Below, in pieces: positions 7,976-13,029 of a stretch of 13,029 bases of DNA (position 1 is the stretch's first letter; every line of letters starts with the position of its first letter). The position numbers and the translations under genes are program-made. The notes under the pieces are model-generated. The model was not told where the DNA came from and searched no databases. It saw only the letters and a list, made by a program, of their open reading frames with translations. Source of the stretch: Paracoccaceae bacterium (GTDB taxonomy: Bacteria > Pseudomonadota > Alphaproteobacteria > Rhodobacterales > Rhodobacteraceae); the NCBI GenBank assembly GCA_026709725.1, contig JAPOSK010000320.1, forward strand, positions 1 to 13,029. Direction: 5' to 3'.

Positions 7976-9320
7976 ATGATGACAGCGCTGAGTGAGATCG
8001 CCGAACGCTTGCATGACAGGGCCATGTCTTATGGTGCCGACAGTATTGATATCCTGGTGGTGGATGAGGAGTCCGTGGCGATTACAGTCCGAAACCGTCA
8101 GCTCGAACATGCTGAAAGTTCTGATGAGGTCGCACTTGGAATTCGTGTGCTCATCGGAAAGCAACAGGCATGTATCTCAGGATCCGATACGCGCCCTGAG
8201 GCACTTGATGACATGGCAGAACGGGTTGTAGCCATGGCACGCCTTGCTCCTGAAGACCCCTGTCTGGGTCTTGCCGAACCCGATCGGCTGGCCACGAAAC
8301 GGAACACAGACATTCTGGACACTTATGCAGAAGATCCTGCTCTGGAGCCGACGGAGCTTGAATCAATCGCCAGGGAGATTGAATGCCGCACTCGCTGTCA
8401 ACGGTGTCGAGTCGGTCGAGGCCGCCTCTGCTTCCACAGGTCAGGTTGCAATCATGATGCGCCAAAGTAACGGTTTTGTTGCGACAAGCCGTAAAAAATC
8501 ACAGGCTGTCGGTTGTGCCGTGATCGCCGGCAAGGACCTGGCAATGGAAACGGATTACTATGGTGAGTCGCGGGTTTTCCCCGAAGACATGTCCAGTTGG
8601 CACGATATTGGCCGCATCGCTGGTGAACGGGCTGTCGCCCGGCTGAATCCGACCCGACCCGCAACAGGACATGCGCCGGTCCTGTTTGATCAGCGGGTGT
8701 CGGCATCGCTCGTCGGTCATTTCCTGTCCGCCATCAATGGTGAGGCGATCACGCGCGGTTCAAGCTGGTTGCGGGATGGGCTTGGAACCGATGTCTTTCC
8801 GGGTACGCTTTCCCTGACCGAGGATCCCTGGCGCAAGCGTTCCCTCGCATCACGGCTGTTTGACGCTGAGGGTTTACCGACAGTACAGCGTGACATCGTC
8901 AGCAATGGAGTCCTCGAGACATGGATTCTGGATCTGGCCACGGCCCGCAAACTGGGTCTGGAAAGCACCGCAAATGCATCCCGCAGTGTGGCATCGCCTC
9001 CGTCGCCGACAACCAGCAACATCACCATGACCCCGGGAACAATCTCGCGCGAGGAGCTTGAGCGCGAGATGGGAACAGGACTGGTTGTGACATCGCTCAT
9101 TGGTTCAACCATCAATCCAACGACCGGTGACTACTCCCGTGGCGCTTCAGGGTATTGGGTGACCAATGGCCAACCATCCGGACCCGTATCGGAGTTCACG
9201 ATTGCGGGGAATCTCCGCGAGATGCTGCGGACAATCGTCCCGGCCAATGATGCGGACCCGTTCCGTCGCATACAGGTTCCAAGTCTTCTGGTTGAAGGTC
9301 TGACCATCGCGGGCAATTGA
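7976..9320 (+). pseudogene. pmbA: Frameshifted TldE/PmbA family metalloprotease subunit
   Basis: TldE (PmbA) partners TldD to form a cytoplasmic protease known from E. coli for microcin B17 maturation and CcdA turnover; the catalytic zinc site lies in TldD. The first part, in frame 2, runs from ATG 7976 through VAITVRNRQLEHAESSDEVA, GIRVLIGKQQACISGSD and TELESIAREIE. It should join AALAVNGVESVEAASAS, which is in frame 3. One extra base near 8384 separates them, and the unshifted frame stops at 8468-8470. Frame 3 then carries the whole remainder: VLFDQRVSASLVGHFLSAINGEAI, TNPTTGDYSRGASGYWV-like text (seen as INPTTGDYSRGASG) and FTIAGNLREM, ending at 9320. Both halves are well conserved, so this is either a sequencing error or a very recent mutation. 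If real, the product would be truncated at about 164 residues. Confidence 0.85.
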
Positions 9321-9363
9321 CAGTTTCCTGCTGCGTCACTGTCTGGCAGTTCCTGAGGAGTTT

Positions 9364-9621
9364 ATGATGCCCAAACGTCTGCATCTTGTCTTTGGTGGCG
9401 AACTTGCCGACTCCGAACAGAGCCGTTTCCGCAATCCTGATGATGTGGAGATCATCGGTCTCTATCCGGATTATGACAGCGCCTACGCCGCCTGGAAGGA
9501 TGTATCACAGAGAACAGTTGACAATGCCATGATCCGGTATTTCATCGCCCATCTGCATCGCCTGCTTGATGAGCAGCAGCCCGGGAGCGCCACCCGGGAA
9601 ATCGACAGCAATGGCCCTTGA
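9364..9621 (+). CDS. DUF4170 domain protein
   Basis: A small soluble protein of 85 residues (84 if the second of two adjacent ATGs is used) matching the DUF4170 family: LHLVFGGELADSEQSRFRNP, then VEIIGLYPDYDSAYAAWKD and a strongly family-like VDNAMIRYFIAHLHRLLD. Function is unknown, but the family is typical of alphaproteobacteria and usually lies beside lipid A/Kdo genes, consistent with lpxK 30 bp downstream. GAGGAG (9355-9360) precedes the starts; its spacing is 3 bases to ATG 9364 and 6 to ATG 9367, so 9367 may be the true start. The 43-bp gap from pmbA holds no clear promoter or terminator. Confidence 0.88.
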   Translation: MMPKRLHLVFGGELADSEQSRFRNPDDVEIIGLYPDYDSAYAAWKDVSQRTVDNAMIRYFIAHLHRLLDEQQPGSATREIDSNGP

Positions 9622-9651
9622 CCGCCATGATGCGGGCAGTGTCCGACTGCC

Positions 9652-10674
9652 ATGATCGCACCGGAATTCTGGTATCACAAACCCGGGCGTCGTTCGGCCA
9701 TTCTTGCGCCTGTTTCCCTGCTCTGGTCATGGGCCACCGCCCTCCGTTTGCGTCGCCGCTCCGGTTTCAAATTTCCTGTACCGGTTGTCTGTGTTGGCAA
9801 CATCAGTGTTGGCGGCAGCGGCAAGACGCCCGTTGTTATGGCCCTGTCAGAACATCTGCATCAGACCGGTTGGACACCAGGCATCGTCACCCGGGGATAC
9901 CGGGGCAGGCTTCGCGGGCCGGTTGAAGTCGATGTCCGGGTCCACACGGCGGATGCTGTCGGTGATGAGCCGCTTGTTCTGGCCAGTCAAACCCGAACCT
10001 GGAAATCTGTTGATCGCCGTGCCGGGGTCCGGGCAGCAATGCATGCGGGGTCCGACATCATCGTTCTGGATGATGGACATCAGTCCCCATCCCCACCCCG
10101 GGATCTTTCCCTTCTGGTTGTCAACGCCCGAACAGGCTTTGGGAACGGTCGGGTCATCCCCGCCGGACCATTACGCGAGACAATCCGGCGGGGACTGGCA
10201 CGAGCCGATATGCTGATTGTTATCGGACAGCCGGCCACGCGCAATACATTCCTGAAGAGCTGGCGGCATATGATCACGATCCCGGTTCTGACGGGCCGGA
10301 TTGAAACCCTGCAGACGGGTCTTGATTGGTCCGGGATGCAGGTTTACGGCTTTGCCGGCATTGCGCACCCTGAGAAGTTTCGGCGCAGCCTGCTCGAGAC
10401 AGGGGCAGAGATCATGAAGTTCAGGCCTCTTGCCGACCACCAGAATCTCGACCGGCGCCTTCTCATGCGTATGGAGGCTGAAGCAGCAGGCCTGGGGGCC
10501 CAGCTGGTGACGACGGAGAAAGATGCAGCACGGCTGCCATCAGGCTGGCGTCAGCGGGTCCTGACGCTTCCGGTTCGCTTTCGTATGGACAGCTGGCAGC
10601 CTGTCGAGACCCATCTGGCACAATTCCGCAAACGAAAGGCAGGCACTTCGGGCCCCATCCCTCACCCCTCCTGA
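9652..10674 (+). CDS. lpxK: Tetraacyldisaccharide 4'-kinase
   Basis: LpxK is the inner-membrane kinase that phosphorylates the 4' position of the lipid A disaccharide precursor, giving lipid IVA. The 340-residue product has an N-terminal hydrophobic/amphipathic anchor (about 15-31), the Walker A region VGNISVGGSGKTP (48-60), TRGYRG, GDEP (Asp105), and a Walker-B-like DDGHQ (140-144) where DDGFQ or DDGLQ is more usual. The conserved GRVIPAGPLRE, FAGIAHPEKF, and ADHQNL (His263, where many relatives show DHH) follow, then TTEKDAARL near the C-terminus. The ATG at 9652 gives the family-like start (APEFWYHKPG), with only a weak ribosome binding site. Its 3' end overlaps the convergent dsbA-like gene by 13 bp. 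Confidence 0.95.
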   Translation: MIAPEFWYHKPGRRSAILAPVSLLWSWATALRLRRRSGFKFPVPVVCVGNISVGGSGKTPVVMALSEHLHQTGWTPGIVTRGYRGRLRGPVEVDVRVHTADAVGDEPLVLASQTRTWKSVDRRAGVRAAMHAGSDIIVLDDGHQSPSPPRDLSLLVVNARTGFGNGRVIPAGPLRETIRRGLARADMLIVIGQPATRNTFLKSWRHMITIPVLTGRIETLQTGLDWSGMQVYGFAGIAHPEKFRRSLLETGAEIMKFRPLADHQNLDRRLLMRMEAEAAGLGAQLVTTEKDAARLPSGWRQRVLTLPVRFRMDSWQPVETHLAQFRKRKAGTSGPIPHPS

Positions 10675-11297
10675 TCGCTCAGTGCCGCATCAAGCACACC
10701 GGCGAATTCATCGTAGGGCATGTTGGAGTAGGTCCTGCCATTGATGACAAAGGTGGGCGTGCTGGTGATGTCGTATTCGCGCCTGTTTTTGTCCTCGGCA
10801 TCCACAAGCAACTCAGCCTTGGCCTCGTCGTAGAAACATGCCCGGAATGCATCATCCGTCACCCCCATTGACAGTGCAATCGAACGCAGACGCTGAACAA
10901 TCGCGGGCTGTGAATCAAGACGGGACCATTCGTTCTGGGTTGCCAGAATCCTCTCAACCATCGGGAAGAACTTGTCCTGCCCACCACAGCGAGCGGTGAT
11001 GGAGGCAAAAAGACCCGCCCGGTCCAGATAGACCTCTCTCAGCGTGAAGTGAACTTTACCCGTGTCGATGTAGCCAGCTTTCAGTTTCGGGAAGACATCC
11101 CGATGGAATGCTGCGCAATGCGGACAGGTCAGGGATGCATATTCAATGACCTCAACCTGTGCGTCCGGGTTTCCAATCGACATCTCAACAACCCCTGATG
11201 CCGCACTGATCTCCTGGGCCCAAACCGGGGATGTGGCTGTCATCAGCATTGCCAGAACCCAAAACCCCATACGTCTTGCCAGACCGTTCTTCATCAT
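10662..11297 (-). CDS. DsbA family thiol:disulfide oxidoreductase
   Basis: A periplasmic thioredoxin-fold oxidoreductase of 211 residues that probably introduces disulfide bonds into exported proteins. A signal peptide (hydrophobic about 11-21, cleavage after PVWA at residue 27) precedes the active site CPHC (58-61) in VIEYASLTCPHCAAFH. The cis-proline loop is STPTFVING (Pro181). Cys104 and Cys154 could form a second structural disulfide, as in alphaproteobacterial DsbA1-type proteins. The start overlaps the dciA stop as ATGA, with GAGGAAATC just before it providing the ribosome binding site inside the dciA end. The pair dciA-dsbA is common in alphaproteobacteria. The end runs 13 bp into lpxK on the opposite strand, leaving no room for a terminator between them. 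Confidence 0.93.
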   Translation of the reverse strand: MMKNGLARRMGFWVLAMLMTATSPVWAQEISAASGVVEMSIGNPDAQVEVIEYASLTCPHCAAFHRDVFPKLKAGYIDTGKVHFTLREVYLDRAGLFASITARCGGQDKFFPMVERILATQNEWSRLDSQPAIVQRLRSIALSMGVTDDAFRACFYDEAKAELLVDAEDKNRREYDITSTPTFVINGRTYSNMPYDEFAGVLDAALSDQEG

Positions 11298-11827
11298 GAT
11301 TTCCTCTTTCTGTTCCGAGCCGCATCATCCTCCGCCAGCATGACAGTGACGCAGAGTTTCATCAGTTCATCACGCACATCACTGTCCGCCACGGGTGCCA
11401 GCAGCGACTCACACTTTTCGATGACCTGCACCGGTGGTGCCCGACGACTTGAAGTTCTCGGGGTGTGTTTGGCAAAGTCATCGAATGTCGTCTGGACAAT
11501 ACTGACCTTTTCGACTGCTGCATAGCCACAAACACTGTTCACGCGGTCAATGATGTCTCCGAGGCACATATTGACCCTTTGCGCACAACTCCCCGGAGTC
11601 TCCAGATACAATCGATAGCCGGTCTTTCTCCCCACACCTGATTTGATCCGCAGGGGCCGTGTGATGGCTCCAAGTTCAGGGCCAACGACCTCGGCCCATG
11701 ATGTCTCAAGCAAATCTCCGGGCAGGCCGTTCCCATCGTCCTCAAGGTGACCGACCGGCACCAGGTCGCCAATCCGGCAAAATCGTCCCACCCGACCACC
11801 ACCGTATTCATCACCCATCTGCATCAT
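11294..11827 (-). CDS. dciA: DciA-like DUF721 protein
   Basis: A DUF721-family protein. DciA is the helicase operator that helps load the replicative helicase DnaB in bacteria lacking DnaC. The recognisable core is SWAEVVGPELGAITRPLRI, then a predicted strand-turn GYRLYLETPGSCAQRVNM and DIIDRVNSVCGYAAVEKVSIVQT, matching the family's W..IVG and C-terminal beta region. A variable tail follows (about 110-177), ending in the basic RNRKRKS. I place the start at the ATG pair 11827/11824, giving 177 residues. The frame stays open to 12061, but that text is low-complexity, family-unlike and would run through the fic promoter. There is no clear ribosome binding site, so the start is uncertain; ATG 11818 is another option. 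It overlaps the dsbA-like start as ATGA. Confidence 0.78.
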   Translation of the reverse strand: MMQMGDEYGGGRVGRFCRIGDLVPVGHLEDDGNGLPGDLLETSWAEVVGPELGAITRPLRIKSGVGRKTGYRLYLETPGSCAQRVNMCLGDIIDRVNSVCGYAAVEKVSIVQTTFDDFAKHTPRTSSRRAPPVQVIEKCESLLAPVADSDVRDELMKLCVTVMLAEDDAARNRKRKS

Positions 11828-12008
11828 ACGAGTCAAACGAACGCACTCAGCACCTGACCCCACTACAGTCCCTGCGGTCTTCGGGAAAGACAAATCGTCT
11901 TGACCGCCGGACAGGACATGGCTTTCCAGGAGGAAGATGCTGCCCGGTCCGGCACAGGGTGCCGCAGCAGCAAAAATTCCATGACAGGGCATTATGGGGC
12001 ACCGTCTC
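11828..12008. other. Non-coding spacer between divergent dciA and fic
   Basis: This stretch separates two divergent genes and must hold the dciA promoter. A minus-strand CATAAT (complement of 11991-11996) could serve as a -10, but I see no matching -35. No trace of mutY, which often precedes dciA in alphaproteobacteria, is recognisable in any frame. Confidence 0.35.
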
Positions 12009-12037
12009 TTGTTCCTGCGGTGAATTGCTGCTATGAT
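12009..12037 (+). promoter_or_regulatory. Predicted fic promoter
   Basis: TTGTTC (12009-12014) and TATGAT (12032-12037) are separated by exactly 17 bp, a good sigma-70-type match. The -10 overlaps the left arm of the inverted repeat at 12034-12060. Transcription would begin near 12044, leaving a leader of about 19 bases. Confidence 0.55.
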
Positions 12038-12060
12038 CACCGCATATTTTGCGGTGATCA
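12034..12060. promoter_or_regulatory. Perfect 11-bp inverted repeat, likely fic operator
   Basis: TGATCACCGCA (12034-12044) and TGCGGTGATCA (12050-12060) form a perfect inverted repeat around the 5-base centre TATTT. The repeat spans the end of the -10 element, the predicted start of transcription and the weak ribosome binding site GGTGA, and ends 2 bases before the fic ATG. A further half-site TGCGGTGA lies at 12016-12023 within the promoter spacer. Placement and symmetry suggest binding by a dimeric repressor, plausibly the Fic protein itself through its C-terminal region; that is inference. Confidence 0.7.
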
Positions 12061-12062
12061 AT

Positions 12063-13029
12063 ATGTGGATTCATGAGCATCAGAACTGGCCAAACTTCAC
12101 ATGGGATGATGCGGTTCTTAACACCAGGTTGGCGGACCTGTGCCGCAGTCAGGGACGGTTGCTTGGGCGCATGGAAATGCTTGGCTTCGACCTCAATCGT
12201 GAAGCGGGTCTGTGCACATTAACCAATGATGCTGTCAAATCTTCGGCAATTGAGGGTGTGCACCTGAACCCGGAGGAGGTTCGCTCTTCAATTGCCCGGA
12301 GGCTGGGGATTGACATTGCGGGTCTGACTGTGACCAGTCGGGATGTCGAGGGAATCGTTGAGATTGTGCTGGATGCGACACAGGAGTCTTCCAGGCCATT
12401 GACAAAAGATCGTCTGCTTGACTGGCATGCTGCGCTGTTTCCCACAGGGCGGAATGGTCTGCAGAAAATCACAGTTGGCAACTGGCGAACGCTCGAGTCA
12501 GGACCCATGCGGGTTGTTTCCGGGCCTTATGGAAACGAAACCGTTCACTTCGAAGCACCCCGTGCTGATCGGGTCGCCATGGAAATGGAGGCATTCCTCA
12601 ACTGGATTGAGGGTAGGGATGACAATGATCCCGTGATACGCGCTGGCATTGCCCATCTCTGGTTTGTAACCATTCATCCGTTTGATGATGGGAACGGGCG
12701 GATTGCGCGGGCCATTGGCGATATGATGCTGGCTCGTGCAGATGGAACGCAAGATCGTTTTTACAGCCTGTCATCCCAAATTGAGAAGGAACGCAAGCAC
12801 TATTATGATCATCTTGAGAAACAACAGCGTTCAACACCGGACATCTCAGTCTGGCTATCATGGTTTCTGGGCTGTCTTGGCAGGGCGATCACGAATGCCG
12901 AAACAGCCCTTGGCAATATTCTCTTCAAGGCGCAGATGTGGGAAATCATCAATCAAGGGCCAGTGAACCACCGCCAGCGCCTGATTATAAACCGGATGCT
13001 CGAGGACGGTTTTTGCGGGTTCATGAGCA
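12063..13029 (+). CDS. Fic family protein with DUF4172 domain (3' end cut by window)
   Basis: A Fic-domain enzyme, a family that usually transfers AMP from ATP to target proteins. The visible 322 codons are open to the right edge; related proteins are roughly 370 residues. The N-terminal DUF4172 domain (1 to about 85) has WPNFTWD, GRLLGRMEMLGFDL and KSSAIEG. The S60-x3-E64-G65 pattern fits the inhibitory helix motif of class II Fic proteins, in which the glutamate blocks ATP binding in cis. The catalytic loop HPFDDGNGR (205-213) is complete, with His205 as the expected general base. After about residue 290, the text LNNIL-like (LGNILFKAQMWEII) and VNHRQRLIINRMLEDGF resembles the C-terminal winged-helix region of this subgroup, a possible DNA-binding part. 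No antitoxin gene precedes it, as expected if inhibition is built in. Confidence 0.93.
   Translation, partial: MWIHEHQNWPNFTWDDAVLNTRLADLCRSQGRLLGRMEMLGFDLNREAGLCTLTNDAVKSSAIEGVHLNPEEVRSSIARRLGIDIAGLTVTSRDVEGIVEIVLDATQESSRPLTKDRLLDWHAALFPTGRNGLQKITVGNWRTLESGPMRVVSGPYGNETVHFEAPRADRVAMEMEAFLNWIEGRDDNDPVIRAGIAHLWFVTIHPFDDGNGRIARAIGDMMLARADGTQDRFYSLSSQIEKERKHYYDHLEKQQRSTPDISVWLSWFLGCLGRAITNAETALGNILFKAQMWEIINQGPVNHRQRLIINRMLEDGFCGFMS

Noticed and set aside
8375..8390. Programmed ribosomal frameshifting in pmbA
   Set aside because: No slippery heptamer or obvious downstream structure is visible, and the family is not known for recoding.
9321..9349. Near-repeat CAGTTTCCTG/CAGTTCCTG between pmbA and DUF4170 as a regulatory repeat
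   Set aside because: It is short and imperfect, and no promoter elements accompany it; chance is adequate.
10080..10277. Minus-strand ORF inside lpxK
   Set aside because: It is a shadow of the lpxK reading frame with no independent support.
11828..12061. N-terminal extension of dciA to an ATG at 12061
   Set aside because: The extra text is unlike the DUF721 family and would overlap the fic promoter and palindrome.

Overview
The window looks like a chromosomal segment of an alphaproteobacterium of moderately high GC content. The evidence is gene content and order. A DUF3576 lipoprotein gene precedes leuS, then lptE and holA follow in the order typical of that class, and DUF4170 sits next to lpxK, another alphaproteobacterial hallmark. 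lptE and lpxK show a Gram-negative cell with lipopolysaccharide. I cannot assign an order or genus from the sequence alone.

Layout. (1) Positions 1-941 hold the decayed 3' part of an AAA-family/DUF4143 ATPase gene, broken by one stop codon and two frameshifts; the second frameshift lies in a run of 12 G. (2) A spacer of about 250 bp follows. (3) From 1188 to 10674 lies a long plus-strand block, probably one or a few operons: DUF3576 lipoprotein, leuS, lptE, holA, a glutathione S-transferase-like gene, a possible 28-codon ORF, a DUF2125-like periplasmic protein, a frameshifted pmbA/tldE, DUF4170 and lpxK. Several joins are ATGA stop/start overlaps, which implies translational coupling. (4) A minus-strand pair, dciA (DUF721) and a DsbA-type thiol oxidoreductase, runs 11827-10662 and collides tail to tail with lpxK, the two coding ends overlapping by 13 bp. 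(5) From 12063 to the right edge is a Fic-family (DUF4172 + Fic) gene, truncated by the window. It sits behind a promoter that overlaps a perfect 11-bp inverted repeat.

The plus-strand block mixes translation (leuS), replication (holA) and envelope building (lptE for LPS export, lpxK for lipid A). dciA serves loading of the replicative helicase and DsbA serves periplasmic disulfide formation. The ends carry accessory genes: the broken ATPase on the left and Fic on the right. No RNA genes, CRISPR arrays, insertion sequences or intact mobile elements were found. The observations most worth follow-up are the fic operator, the pmbA frameshift, the slip-prone G tract in the ATPase remnant, and the synteny breaks around lpxK/dsbA and dciA. 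I saw no convincing novel multi-gene system.
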